Origin: CBDBJL01 sp965206365
GTDB lineage: Bacteria > Pseudomonadota > Alphaproteobacteria > JABAAW01 > JAHZMA01
DNA: 64,000 nucleotides
Assembly: GCA_965206365.1 (NCBI GenBank)
Contig: CBDBJL010000024.1
Location: 1 to 64,000, forward strand
Direction: 5' to 3'
Position 1 is the first letter of the stretch. The number at the start of each line of letters is the position of its first letter. A model generated the notes under the pieces. The model did no database searches, was not told the DNA's origin, and was given only the letters and a program-made list of their open reading frames with translations. Shown here one piece after another: positions 27,270 to 35,938 of the stretch. The translations under genes were made by a program, and so were the position numbers.

Positions 27270-28078
27270 AACCAAAAAACAAGCTTTCTACGAAAATTAT
27301 GATAAATGAGTAAAAATAATAAAAAATGGCAAATACTTATGATGCCAACGATAAGCCAGTTTAAGGGATTGAAAGGATTGTTAAGTAAAGGATCGCGAAT
27401 AATGGCCAAAAAATGGGTGAAAGGATTAAAATTAGTGATTGAGGCATGTTTGCCTAACATAGAAGGCAACCATATAACGGGTGTAATTAACATTAAAGGG
27501 GGTAATACCGACTCAAAAAGAGGTTTGATATCGCGATATTTTACATTCATACAGGCCAGAATAGAGGTGACAAAAAAACTATTGATAAAAATAACAAACA
27601 TGGCTAAAGGAAAAAGATATAAAGCGTGCCAAGAAGGCTGTACTGGAAAAATCATATAGATAAAAATCACAATAACAATTTGATGTAAAAATGTCAAAAC
27701 TCCGGTTGCAGAAACGCGAAACACATGGAATATAGGGGTTTTATTATTAAATAAAATTTCATTACGACATTTTCCAACAAATATTTCCACATTATTGTTC
27801 ATAGAACGGTTAATCCAAGCCCATGTAATGTAACCACAAATCACATGAGGCAGGAAAATTGCAAGTTCAACTTGGAATAATTTTGCCCAAAAAAAAGACA
27901 TAATACTGATCGTAATGCTTGTGCTAAGGGTTGTCCATAACGGGCCGAGCATAGTTCGCCGATAGCTGAGTTTGATCTCGTAATAGCCAAGAAATATCCA
28001 TGCACGATAGGCTTTGCAACAATTGAAAAGTTCGCGCAAAACCGAATGCTCACAATGAATTTTGATGTTATTAATCAT
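27266..28078 (-). CDS. polysaccharide ABC exporter, permease subunit (Wzm/KpsM type)
   Basis: A 270-residue ABC-2 permease with six hydrophobic segments. The cytoplasmic amphipathic start (CKAYRAWIFLGYYEIKLSYR) and RRTMLGPLWTTLSTSITISI match the O-antigen/capsule export class, as does NVKYRDIKPLFESVLPPLML near the C-terminal end. It pairs with the overlapping ATPase gene to move a lipid-linked glycan across the inner membrane. No glycan synthesis genes flank it, so the cargo is unknown. Confidence 0.9.
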   Translation of the reverse strand: MINNIKIHCEHSVLRELFNCCKAYRAWIFLGYYEIKLSYRRTMLGPLWTTLSTSITISIMSFFWAKLFQVELAIFLPHVICGYITWAWINRSMNNNVEIFVGKCRNEILFNNKTPIFHVFRVSATGVLTFLHQIVIVIFIYMIFPVQPSWHALYLFPLAMFVIFINSFFVTSILACMNVKYRDIKPLFESVLPPLMLITPVIWLPSMLGKHASITNFNPFTHFLAIIRDPLLNNPFNPLNWLIVGIISICHFLLFLLIYHNFRRKLVFWL

Positions 28079-28145
28079 AAATGATAGCTGTAAAAAATTA
28101 TCTTAAAAAATGTTTTCTAGCATAATTGCAAGAGTTTTTCAAATA

Positions 28146-28874
28146 TTATCGCCGAATGATAACATAAAAGATAAAACCTACCCATAGAATTGGCTGATGA
28201 ACCAAATATAACCATAAAGCATTTTTGCCACACCATTCAAATATTTGGGCAGTGATTCCCTTCAATTTGTAATGTGCCCATTTTTCGGCATGTTTTCCAA
28301 ATGATATCCCAATCAATACAAAGCCAAAATTAGGGATAAGCGGGGCATAATCTACAGTACTAGGAACAAGCTTTGCATTCCATAACCAAACCCATTCAAC
28401 AGGAAGATTCAGCGGGTATAGATTGCCTAGAATTAATAATAATACCCCTAAAATAGCATAAAAAGAATGATATTTTTCTGGTAAAAATAAAAATAATAAT
28501 GCCAAAATGCTAGAGACAGCGATCATATGCAAAATGCCAAAGAAAACAAAATAATCGGGCAAGGCAATGGCTGTTGCCAGAGTGATTAGTAAGGCAGAAC
28601 CCGTTATTTTGGCAAGCCTGATGCTGTATTTTCTTTTGGAAAAGCCACGATTTACATGGATATAAAGGCCTGTTCCCATCATACCTAAAAATAATAAAAG
28701 GATAATCATACGAAACCCAATCCAGAAAGGATGGGTAAATAATGGAACATAGAAAATGTTAAAATACGATAAATCATAGCAAAAATGAAAAAAAGCCATC
28801 ATGATAAAACCAATACCACGAAGTTGATCGATAAGCGCAAAGCGCAAATATGAGTGTTGAGACTGAGGCTTCAT
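28146..28874 (-). CDS. membrane acyltransferase-like protein (DUF1624/HGSNAT catalytic family)
   Basis: A 242-residue protein with about seven hydrophobic helices. The N-terminal RFALIDQLRGIGFIMMAFFHFCYDL carries the arginine-G and histidine expected in this acyltransferase family. GMMGTGLYIHVNRG and NALWLYLVHQPILW close to the end also fit. Family members are thought to transfer acyl groups from cytoplasmic acyl-CoA to sugars across the membrane. It lies 67 bp upstream of the ABC exporter permease on the same strand, so it may modify the exported glycan; that link is inference. Confidence 0.82.
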   Translation of the reverse strand: MKPQSQHSYLRFALIDQLRGIGFIMMAFFHFCYDLSYFNIFYVPLFTHPFWIGFRMIILLLFLGMMGTGLYIHVNRGFSKRKYSIRLAKITGSALLITLATAIALPDYFVFFGILHMIAVSSILALLFLFLPEKYHSFYAILGVLLLILGNLYPLNLPVEWVWLWNAKLVPSTVDYAPLIPNFGFVLIGISFGKHAEKWAHYKLKGITAQIFEWCGKNALWLYLVHQPILWVGFIFYVIIRR

Positions 28875-29121
28875 AAAAATCCTAACGGCATGTTTTATCG
28901 ATAATCAAAAAATTAGATTGATCAATATAACCATTGACCAGGGTTACTATTTTTTTAAATTTATTTGTAAAGTATTTATCATATTTTCTATGATAATATA
29001 ATCTTGGAAAACCATTGCTTTTGCAAGTTTTTTCTTGTAAAACACGATAGAAATGAAATGCTGTGGTTCATTTTCCAACATGCTTAACCGTTTTTGATTA
29101 TTTTTTAAGGATTTTCAGCAA

Positions 29122-29658
29122 ATGTCAGCACAAGACTATAATTTTTCACCTTATATTGGGCTTCCGGTGATGGCGATGGGTTTCGTTGTTGTTTTGTCGA
29201 ACAATTTGGTGCAATATCCAATTAATGATTGGTTGACTTGGGGGGCTTTTTCGTACCCGCTTTGCTTTTTGGTGAATGATATTACCAATCGCCGTTATGG
29301 ACTTTCACAGGCAAAAAATGCAATTTATGCCGGTTTTATCGTTGGGGTATTTTTATCGATTTTTGCATCTGATCTGCGGATTGCTGTTGCATCAGGTGTG
29401 GCATTTTTATTGGCTCAGATGTTGGATGCAACCTTATTTAATCGGTTGCGCCGAATGGTTTGGTGGAAGGCACCATTATTTTCTTCTTTGATGGCATCTT
29501 TGCTGGATAGTATTTTATTTTTTGGGATTGCTTTTATGGGCACTGGGCTTCCTTGGATAAGTTGGGGGGTCGGTGATTTTGCTGTAAAAGTTTTCATGGG
29601 ATTCATGCTGCTGTTTGTATTCAGATTGCTTTCGCGCAAAATGCCAGTAATGGCGTGA
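29122..29658 (+). CDS. yhhQ: queuosine precursor transporter (YhhQ family)
   Basis: A 178-residue membrane protein with about six helices of the VUT/YhhQ family, importers of the queuosine precursors preQ0 or preQ1. The conserved AFSYPLCFLVNDITNRRYG and LLAQMLDATLFNRLRR stretches are present, as is DSILFFGIAFMG. AAGGA precedes the ATG. Its TGA overlaps the queA GTG start by 4 bp. With no preQ1 synthesis genes in view, the operon context points to precursor salvage. Confidence 0.9.
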   Translation: MSAQDYNFSPYIGLPVMAMGFVVVLSNNLVQYPINDWLTWGAFSYPLCFLVNDITNRRYGLSQAKNAIYAGFIVGVFLSIFASDLRIAVASGVAFLLAQMLDATLFNRLRRMVWWKAPLFSSLMASLLDSILFFGIAFMGTGLPWISWGVGDFAVKVFMGFMLLFVFRLLSRKMPVMA

Positions 29659-30758
29659 GAACATCTGAATTTGATTACTCACTGCCTCAGATAAAAATTG
29701 CAAAATTTCCATCTCGTGATGTTTTGCAAGGAAAATTATTGCATTTGCAACCGCGTTTTTTGCGACCCGCAAAAATTATAGATCGAAAAATCTTAGATTT
29801 GCCAGATTTGCTTAATGTCGGTGATGCGTTGATTGTTAATGATACAAAAACTTTGCCAGCTTTGATGCAGGGATTGCGTGAATCTCGCTTGCGAGGGGGG
29901 AATCACCGCGAAGTTCTTATTCATTTTAATTTATTGCAACCTCAACAAACAAAGGGGTTTTTTCAACCATTTTCAAATGAATGGCAAATTCTTGCAATGC
30001 CAAGCAAAAGATTGCAAATTGATGATTTTGTTTGGATTGCCACGGATTTCAATTTCCGTTTGCTAGAAAAATTAGCCGATGGTGTAATCCGAGTTGTTTT
30101 TAATAAAACAGGTGATTCATTAATGCAAGCATTTGAACAATATGGAAAAATGCCAATCCCGCCTTATTTAAAGCGTCGGGTGCAAGCCAGTGATCGGGAT
30201 GATTACCAAACTTGCTTTGCCGATAAAATTGGTGCCGTGGCAACACCAACGGCGGGGCTACATTTTACCCCAAATTTTTTAGCGCAATTGCAAAACCAAA
30301 AGGTTAAAATTATTAAAGTCACACTTCATGTTGGCGCAGGAACATTTTTGCCCGTGAAAACTGAGAATATGAAAGATCATAAAATTCATAGTGAATGGGG
30401 TGAAATTTCACAACAAGCTGCCGATGATATTAATCAAACACGATCTCAGGGGGGAAAAATTATTGCGGTTGGCACAACGTCGTTGCGACTTTTGGAATGG
30501 GCTTGTCAAAAATTACAATCTACTCATCTTGAAGCTTTAAAAGGCAATGTAGATATTTTTATTCATCCGGGGGTTCCAATCAGGCTCTGTGATCAATTAA
30601 TGACTAATTTTCATCAACCACGTTCTACCTTGCTGGCATTGGTTGCGGCATTTTCGGGGCTTGAAAATATTCGCTGTGCTTATCATCATGCTTTAGCGCA
30701 TGATTATCAATTTCTATCTTATGGGGATGCTTGCTTTTTAGAAAGGTTAGGCAGATGA
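29655..30758 (+). CDS. queA: S-adenosylmethionine:tRNA ribosyltransferase-isomerase
   Basis: QueA transfers and isomerises the ribosyl part of SAM onto preQ1-tRNA to give epoxyqueuosine-tRNA. The 367-residue protein begins at GTG (29655) with RTSEFDYSLPQIKIAKFPSR, the usual N-terminus. Motifs are NDTKTLPA, GKMPIPPYLKR, the active-site region AVATPTAGLHFTP, LHVGAGTFLPVKTENMKDHKIHSE and TNFHQPRSTLLALVAAF. Slightly longer than average. The GTG lies within the yhhQ stop overlap, and its own TGA overlaps the tgt ATG by 4 bp. Confidence 0.96.
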   Translation: MRTSEFDYSLPQIKIAKFPSRDVLQGKLLHLQPRFLRPAKIIDRKILDLPDLLNVGDALIVNDTKTLPALMQGLRESRLRGGNHREVLIHFNLLQPQQTKGFFQPFSNEWQILAMPSKRLQIDDFVWIATDFNFRLLEKLADGVIRVVFNKTGDSLMQAFEQYGKMPIPPYLKRRVQASDRDDYQTCFADKIGAVATPTAGLHFTPNFLAQLQNQKVKIIKVTLHVGAGTFLPVKTENMKDHKIHSEWGEISQQAADDINQTRSQGGKIIAVGTTSLRLLEWACQKLQSTHLEALKGNVDIFIHPGVPIRLCDQLMTNFHQPRSTLLALVAAFSGLENIRCAYHHALAHDYQFLSYGDACFLERLGR

Positions 30759-31882
30759 GTCTTAAATTTACGCTAAAAGCCGAATCAGACAATGCAAGAT
30801 TCGGGGTGATCACAACCCGGCATGGTGATATTGATACACCGGCTTTTATGCCCGTTGGCACAGCGGGTACGGTGAAGGCAATGTTGCCAGAATCCGTAAA
30901 ATCTACGGGTGCACAAATTATTTTGGGCAATACTTATCATTTAATGTTGCGTCCGGGTGCCGAACGGGTTGCCCAGTTTGGGGGGTTGCATAAATTTATG
31001 AATTGGCACGGGCCGATTCTCACTGATTCTGGGGGGTATCAGGTAATGTCTTTGGCGAAATTGCGCAAGATTTCACCAGAAGGGGTATTATTCTCATCGC
31101 ATATTGATGGTTCAAAGCATATGCTAACGCCAAAGCGTTCGATTCAGATCCAACATTTATTAGGGGCAACAATTACCATGGTTCTTGATGAATGTACGCC
31201 ATTTCCAGTGAGTTTTGCCGAGGCTGAAAAATCTATGCGCCTTTCGTGCAATTGGGCCCAAGAATCGAAGCGTGCCTATCAAACGCGTGAAGGTTATGGG
31301 TTGTTTGGGATCGTGCAAGGTTCGGTATTTCCTGAATTGCGCAAAAAATCTGCAGAAGAATTAACAAAGATTGGTTTTGATGGTTATGCAATTGGCGGTT
31401 TGGCAGTAGGTGAAGGGTTAAAACAGATGCTAAAAATTCTGGCATGTAGCACCAATATTTTGCCGAAAAATCAACCTCGTTATTTGATGGGAGTAGGCAA
31501 ACCCCCCGATTTATTGGCAGCGATTGCCCATGGTATTGATATGTTTGATTGCGTTTTGCCAACGCGCTCTGGGCGCACAGGGCAAGCTTTTACCGATGAG
31601 GGAACACTGAATTTACGCAACAGGATCCATAAAGATGAGCCAATGCCTCTTATGGCGAATTGTATTTGCCCGTCTTGCCAAAATTATAGTCGTGGTTATT
31701 TACATCATTTGGTGAAATCAGGCGAGATTTTAGCCTCGATGTTGCTGAGCTGGCATAATATTGAATTTTATCAAAATCTGATGCAACGCGCTCGGATTGC
31801 GATTCAATCGGATGGGTATGGGAAGTTTCAACAAGCCTTTTTGACAAAATATCAGGCTGGAAATTTTGTGCAAGATGAGTAA
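30755..31882 (+). CDS. tgt: queuine tRNA-guanine transglycosylase (bacterial Tgt)
   Basis: Tgt swaps guanine 34 for preQ1 in the GUN-anticodon tRNAs. The protein of about 375 residues has DIDTPAFMPVGTAGTVKAM, the nucleophile-bearing VLDECTPFP, the ILTDSGGYQVMSL substrate motif, FGIVQGSVFPELR, GGLAVGEG and the zinc site (CICPSCQNY...H). The ATG at 30755 overlaps the queA stop by 4 bp and matches the family N-terminus (LKFTLKAESDNARFG). An in-frame upstream start at 30731 would extend into queA and is unlikely. Confidence 0.96.
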   Translation: MSLKFTLKAESDNARFGVITTRHGDIDTPAFMPVGTAGTVKAMLPESVKSTGAQIILGNTYHLMLRPGAERVAQFGGLHKFMNWHGPILTDSGGYQVMSLAKLRKISPEGVLFSSHIDGSKHMLTPKRSIQIQHLLGATITMVLDECTPFPVSFAEAEKSMRLSCNWAQESKRAYQTREGYGLFGIVQGSVFPELRKKSAEELTKIGFDGYAIGGLAVGEGLKQMLKILACSTNILPKNQPRYLMGVGKPPDLLAAIAHGIDMFDCVLPTRSGRTGQAFTDEGTLNLRNRIHKDEPMPLMANCICPSCQNYSRGYLHHLVKSGEILASMLLSWHNIEFYQNLMQRARIAIQSDGYGKFQQAFLTKYQAGNFVQDE

Positions 31883-32969
31883 TGAAAATCGTGAAATGAA
31901 GGTTAAGCAATTGGCTTTTGCTTGTGGCTTTGATTGTGTTGGCATTGCCAAATCCGAAGCTTTGCCTGTGCGCAACAAACAACGTTTGACAGAATTTATC
32001 GCTGCCGGTGAATATGGCACAATGGATTGGTTGGCGAAGAATCAAGCCAAGCGTATGGCGCCTAATTTGTTGATGGCACAGGGCAAATCATTGATTATGG
32101 TAGGAATGAATTACGCGCCGGCTCATAGCCCTAATAATAATCCATTAAGTTGGTTAGAAGCGAAAGGTCAAGGCGTGGTTGCCGCTTATGCGCTGGGGCG
32201 GGATTATCATGATGTGATGAAGAAAAAATTAAAAATCTTTGCCCGAAAATTGCACGATGAATATGGCAATGCAGATTTACGGCTATTTGTTGATACAGCA
32301 CCGCTTGCTGAAAAACCTTTTGCCATGCTTGCAGGTATCGGTTGGCAAGGCAAACATAGCAATTTAGTTTCTAAGGAATATGGTTCTTGGTTATTTTTAG
32401 GGGCGGTGTTAACTGCTTTGGCATTGGATATTGATCAGCCAGCACCAGATGCTTGTGGAACCTGTCAATCTTGTATCGATATTTGCCCAACGCGTGCCAT
32501 TACCGCACCGTATCAACTAGATGCGCGCAAATGTATTGCTTATTTAACAATTGAACATCAAGGGGTAATTCCCCTTAAATATCGCCAGGCGATTGGCAAT
32601 AGAATTTTTGGTTGTGATGATTGTTTGGCCGTTTGTCCATGGAACAAATTTGCTAAGCAGAGCCGTCATAGCGAATTTGCGGTGCGCGAGAGCTTACAGA
32701 ATCGTTCTTTGGCAGAGTTTTTACTGTGGGGTGAGGGCAAATTTCGGGCAAATTTTTCAAAATCGCCATTGAAAAGACTAGGTTTTGCACGTTTTATTCG
32801 CAATGTTTTAATTGCAGCTGGAAATTCGGGGGAATTGGCATTGATTCCGCAAATTCAAAAATGGCAAGATTATGGTAAAAATACAAATGATGAGGTGATT
32901 ATCGAGACCGCAAGTTGGGCATTAACAAGATTGCAGGGAACAAAATTGCGGAAAATAGAAACGAAATGA
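31875..32969 (+). CDS. queG: epoxyqueuosine reductase
   Basis: QueG is the cobalamin-dependent iron-sulfur enzyme that makes queuosine from epoxyqueuosine. The protein of about 364 residues has FDCVGIAKSEALP at the N-terminus, FVDTAPLAEKPFAMLAGIGW with the general-acid aspartate, GSWLFLGAVLTAL, and two 4Fe-4S motifs (CGTCQSCIDICPTRAI and FGCDDCLAVCPWN). A HEAT-like C-terminal part follows (WQDYGKNTNDEVIIETASWAL). The ATG at 31875 overlaps tgt by 8 bp. Its cobalamin need is notable beside the cobST genes at 16-19 kb. A decayed fragment of this gene lies at about 34300-34580. Confidence 0.95.
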   Translation: MSNENREMKVKQLAFACGFDCVGIAKSEALPVRNKQRLTEFIAAGEYGTMDWLAKNQAKRMAPNLLMAQGKSLIMVGMNYAPAHSPNNNPLSWLEAKGQGVVAAYALGRDYHDVMKKKLKIFARKLHDEYGNADLRLFVDTAPLAEKPFAMLAGIGWQGKHSNLVSKEYGSWLFLGAVLTALALDIDQPAPDACGTCQSCIDICPTRAITAPYQLDARKCIAYLTIEHQGVIPLKYRQAIGNRIFGCDDCLAVCPWNKFAKQSRHSEFAVRESLQNRSLAEFLLWGEGKFRANFSKSPLKRLGFARFIRNVLIAAGNSGELALIPQIQKWQDYGKNTNDEVIIETASWALTRLQGTKLRKIETK

Positions 32970-33187
32970 TGGCGAAATATCGAATCACTCAGTTTTTTTG
33001 GCATTTTCCCGCTTCATGAATATTGGGTTGATTGAATACTAAAGAAAAGTTTATATTCTATTGATAAGTGTTTTTTGGTGATTATGCTTTTTATTTTACG
33101 TTGTTTCGGTTTTATATTTGTAATTTATTACAAAATATTTTCTATCATATGAATGAACACGATAATAATTTTATATAGGAGATTTTA

Positions 33188-34171
33188 ATGAAAAAGTATT
33201 TATTTACATTAGCTCTAGGGATTAGCCTTTTGTTTTCAGGTCAGGCTTTTGCAGCTTGTTCAGAAACTCAAGTCGCTGAGATGACTTGGGCTTCGGGTCG
33301 AGTGGTCGCAAAAATTATTGATTTTGTGCTAACCGCTGGTTATGATTGCAAGGTAGAACTTCTCAGCGCAGGAAGCCAATCTGCGGTTGCAAGTATGCTA
33401 GAAAAGGGCAAACCACATATTCTTCCTGAAACTTGGGTTAATTCACTTGAAGAAGCTGTGAACACTGGGGTTTCCAAAGGGAAATTCAAGGATTATGGCA
33501 ATATTTTCTCTGATGGTGGTCTTGAAACTTGGTGGATTCCTGCTTATATGGCGGAAACTCATCCCAAAATTAAAACTGTCAAAGATGTGATTGAGAATTC
33601 TAAAGTTTTCAAAGATCCTGAAGATCCTAGAAAAGGTCGTTTCTACACTTGTCCTTCTGGTTGGGCTTGTAGCAGAATCAACAAGAATCTTGCAAAAGCT
33701 TACGGTTTGGATGAAAAATTTAATGTGTTTGACCCAGGCTCAGGTGAAAACTTGAAAGCTTCAATTGCGAAAGCCTATGCTCGTAAAGAGCCGTGGTTTG
33801 GCTATTATTGGGGACCCACTGCGGTATTGGGGAAATACCCAATGATGCAAATTAAATTGAACGCTTATGATGCAAAAGGTCATGTTTGTAATCAGTCTGA
33901 TGCATGCGCAAATCCACATGCGGGTCAATATCCTAGTTCTAGCGTTATCAAGCTTATCACGAAAGATTATGCTGCTGAAAATAAGGATGTTGTTGAATTT
34001 GTAACAAAAATGACGATTCCTAACGAAGTTGTGAATGCAGTTCTTGCGTGGCAAGAAGATAATTCTGCCGATTATTCACAAACTGCTGCTTATTTTTTCG
34101 CTACTTACCCAGACCTCTGGCAAGGATGGGTGACGAAAAAAGCTTTAAAGAAACTTAAAAAAGTACTATGA
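33188..34171 (+). CDS. glycine betaine/proline-type ABC transporter substrate-binding protein
   Basis: A 327-residue periplasmic binding protein of the OpuAC/ProX class with a signal peptide (KKYLFTLALGISLLFSGQAFA). It contains EMTWASGRVVAKIIDFVL, EKGKPHILPETW, LETWWIPAYMAETHP and WFGYYWGPTAVLGKY, which fit the aromatic-cage domain for quaternary-amine ligands. Three conserved cysteine pairs may form disulfides (TCPSGWAC, VCNQSDAC). Strong RBS AGGAG precedes the ATG. No permease or ATPase gene is adjacent, so it is an orphan or serves a transporter elsewhere. Ligand not assigned. Confidence 0.9.
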   Translation: MKKYLFTLALGISLLFSGQAFAACSETQVAEMTWASGRVVAKIIDFVLTAGYDCKVELLSAGSQSAVASMLEKGKPHILPETWVNSLEEAVNTGVSKGKFKDYGNIFSDGGLETWWIPAYMAETHPKIKTVKDVIENSKVFKDPEDPRKGRFYTCPSGWACSRINKNLAKAYGLDEKFNVFDPGSGENLKASIAKAYARKEPWFGYYWGPTAVLGKYPMMQIKLNAYDAKGHVCNQSDACANPHAGQYPSSSVIKLITKDYAAENKDVVEFVTKMTIPNEVVNAVLAWQEDNSADYSQTAAYFFATYPDLWQGWVTKKALKKLKKVL

Positions 34172-34299
34172 CAGTTGTTAAATAGTTAGATGTGGGGCTG
34201 ATGATTTGTGATGTAGGCTTATGATGAAGCGGCCCCCCTTGCATATTTAGGTTGGTCGAAAAAAGATAAGAAGCAGGGTACGAATTGTTAATTATGGCA
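34172..34299. other. spacer after the binding-protein gene
   Basis: No gene seen. This spacer leads into the decayed queG fragment. It contains an isolated GGCCCCCCTT tract near 34230, like the C-rich arms of the hairpin at 35.7 kb. Confidence 0.3.
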
Positions 34300-34580
34300 G
34301 GGATCTGTTGCTTATTTAACGATTAACATCAAACAATATCAAGCAGAGCAATATCAAGCAGAGATATCGCTGGGGATATTGTCGGGTCTGGATATATTCA
34401 GGCAGTTGGGAATAGAATTTTTGATTGTGACGATTATAGAATGAATTTTCCCAAACCTCACCCTTGTGTGATAATAAATTTGGGTGCGCGAAAGCTTGAA
34501 AAATATTTCTTTTGCAGATTTTTGGCATTACAATATTACCGAGTGCAAGATTATCGAGTGCGGGCAATAGAGGAAAAATA
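34300..34580 (+). pseudogene. decayed partial duplicate of queG
   Basis: Several short blocks match queG in the same order. TTGCTTATTTAAC at about 34310 corresponds to queG at about 32535. GGGAATAGAATTTTTGATTGTGA at about 34410-34430 corresponds to the GNRIFGCDD codons at about 32600. GTGCGCGAAAGCTTGA at about 34484 corresponds to the VRESLQ codons at about 32683. Between blocks there are gaps, substitutions and stops, so no reading frame survives. It covers roughly 220 bases of queG and lies 1.3 kb downstream of the intact gene, separated by the binding-protein gene. Confidence 0.72.
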
Positions 34581-34585
34581 GATCA

Positions 34586-35377
34586 TCATTCGCAATTTTT
34601 ATAATGGCTTTCAAGACATTGTTGGGCTAAATTTTGTGCGGTAATAATTTCATCTATGGTCATGATTTTGGCGATCTCATTACGAGCCTTTACTGCATTT
34701 TCATCTCCCGCTGCGGTGGCGAGATTTAGCCACATATGAGCAAACACATTATTTTGTGCAATCGCCTTGCCATTTGCGTATAAAGTCCCCAATTGGTTTT
34801 GCGCTTGCACATTTCCCTGATGGGCAGCCAATTTATAATATTTTACGGCTTGTTGATAATTTTGTAAGGTGCCTTGCCCATGATGATACATGCGCGCCAA
34901 AGCAAATTGTGCTTGGGGGTGATTTTGTTTTGCTGCCAAGCGATAATATTTCAAGGCTTTAACGTAATCTCGCTTAATTCCTTGTCCAATATAGTAAAAC
35001 TCCCCTAAGGCATACTGAGCCTTATCGTAACCTTTGGTTGCGGCTAGGCTATGCCATTTAATGGCGTCTTTGCCAAGGTCGTGGGTTTTGGCATAAAGGA
35101 AACTTAAGTTAAATACGGCATAATCGAAATTTTTTTCAGCTGCAAGGCTCCACCATTTGATCGCCTCATCATTGCTTTGTGCAACGCCGTTTCCAAAGAA
35201 ATACATACTTCCTAAAATTAGCTGTGCCTGCCCATTATCTTGTTCGGCAAGGGGTTGTAATTCTTGCAAAGCCAATGGGTAATCCTGATTTTCATAGGCT
35301 TGAAGCCCGGTCTCTAGCTCAGCAGCGATAGCCGTTGTGGTTAAAAATGCCAGAATTATGAGTGCGTAGATTTTCAT
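34586..35377 (-). CDS. exported Sel1-repeat protein
   Basis: A 263-residue protein with a signal peptide (KIYALIILAFLTTTAIAAE). About six Sel1-like repeats follow, with consensus blocks such as AQLILGSMYFFGNGVAQ, AQYALGEFYYIGQGIKRDYV, AQFALARMYHHGQGTLQNYQ and AQNQLGTLYANGKAIAQN. Sel1 repeats are TPR-like alpha solenoids for protein-protein contact, common in proteins of host-associated bacteria. It is probably periplasmic. Its partner is unknown, and it starts an accessory region rich in other repeat proteins. Confidence 0.9.
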   Translation of the reverse strand: MKIYALIILAFLTTTAIAAELETGLQAYENQDYPLALQELQPLAEQDNGQAQLILGSMYFFGNGVAQSNDEAIKWWSLAAEKNFDYAVFNLSFLYAKTHDLGKDAIKWHSLAATKGYDKAQYALGEFYYIGQGIKRDYVKALKYYRLAAKQNHPQAQFALARMYHHGQGTLQNYQQAVKYYKLAAHQGNVQAQNQLGTLYANGKAIAQNNVFAHMWLNLATAAGDENAVKARNEIAKIMTIDEIITAQNLAQQCLESHYKNCE

Positions 35378-35631
35378 TAGTTATTTCCCAAAATATTTCC
35401 AAAATCACATATTTTTTCCTCTAAAATTTAAGGAACTTTATACAATGTTACCCATAAAGTCAAAAATATCAAACTAGCATTGATCTCAATTTTGGGTAGT
35501 TGGTAGTAAACGCCCCATTCGTGCATTAGATCATCAACAATGTAGGGGGGTAGTTTTGTTTGCAGATTGTTCTATAATAAAAGAAAATAATTTTTGTTGA
35601 CAAATCATACTTGCGAAAAGAATTGAAAGGT

Positions 35632-35678
35632 GATCCCTTGAAGGAACATAAGAAGATTTTATGTTTTTTCAAGGGATA
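35632..35678. repeat. inverted repeat (hairpin), AT-rich loop
   Basis: Arms ATCCCTTGAA and TTCAAGGGAT pair perfectly, with an inner pair ACATAA/TTATGT after a three-base interruption and a loop of about 7 bases. There is no T tail on either side, so it is not a normal terminator. Coordinates may be off by one or two. Confidence 0.75.
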
Positions 35679-35688
35679 CTCCTCCTTA

Positions 35689-35764
35689 AAGATAATAATG
35701 GCGGGGGGATATTAAGGGGGGTGGCCATCGGCTGGGCACCGCTCCCCCCTTAAGATAATAATGG
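35689..35764. repeat. GC-rich hairpin flanked by 13-bp direct repeats
   Basis: TTAAGGGGGG and CCCCCCTTAA form a perfect 10-bp stem, with an inner imperfect pair GGTGGCC/GGGCACC. The element is bounded by the direct repeat AAGATAATAATGG at 35689-35701 and 35752-35764, as a target duplication would be. It is far more GC-rich than its surroundings. It may be a small palindromic or REP-like mobile element. Confidence 0.7.
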
Positions 35765-35938
35765 ATGAAAGGCTTGGGATCGGTAAATTTATCGGCTCTT
35801 ATTTTCTATAAATTTAAGAGCCGATCATGTTTTATTACAGCAACAAACATATTTTAGAAGGGAAATAATCTCATGGATTAACGAATTGATACCGAAACAT
35901 ACCACATATAATTTTAATAATTGATAGGAAATTTTCAA

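Larger units (their letters stand above)
35378..35938. other. intergenic region with two strong hairpin elements
   Basis: No gene is visible. A good -35-like TTGACA at about 35599 lacks a matching -10. The right half holds the two inverted repeats listed separately. AATAGGGA-type stretches and AT-rich sequence make up the rest. Confidence 0.4.

Noticed and set aside
28875..29121. preQ1 riboswitch upstream of yhhQ
   Set aside because: I looked for the class I pattern (short GC stem, ACA/CCC loop, A-rich tail that pairs back) before the queuosine operon. A TTCATTTTC/GAAATGAA hairpin exists, but the aptamer core does not match.
35590..35630. Promoter with a perfect TTGACA
   Set aside because: No acceptable -10 hexamer lies 15-19 bp downstream, and no gene follows closely.
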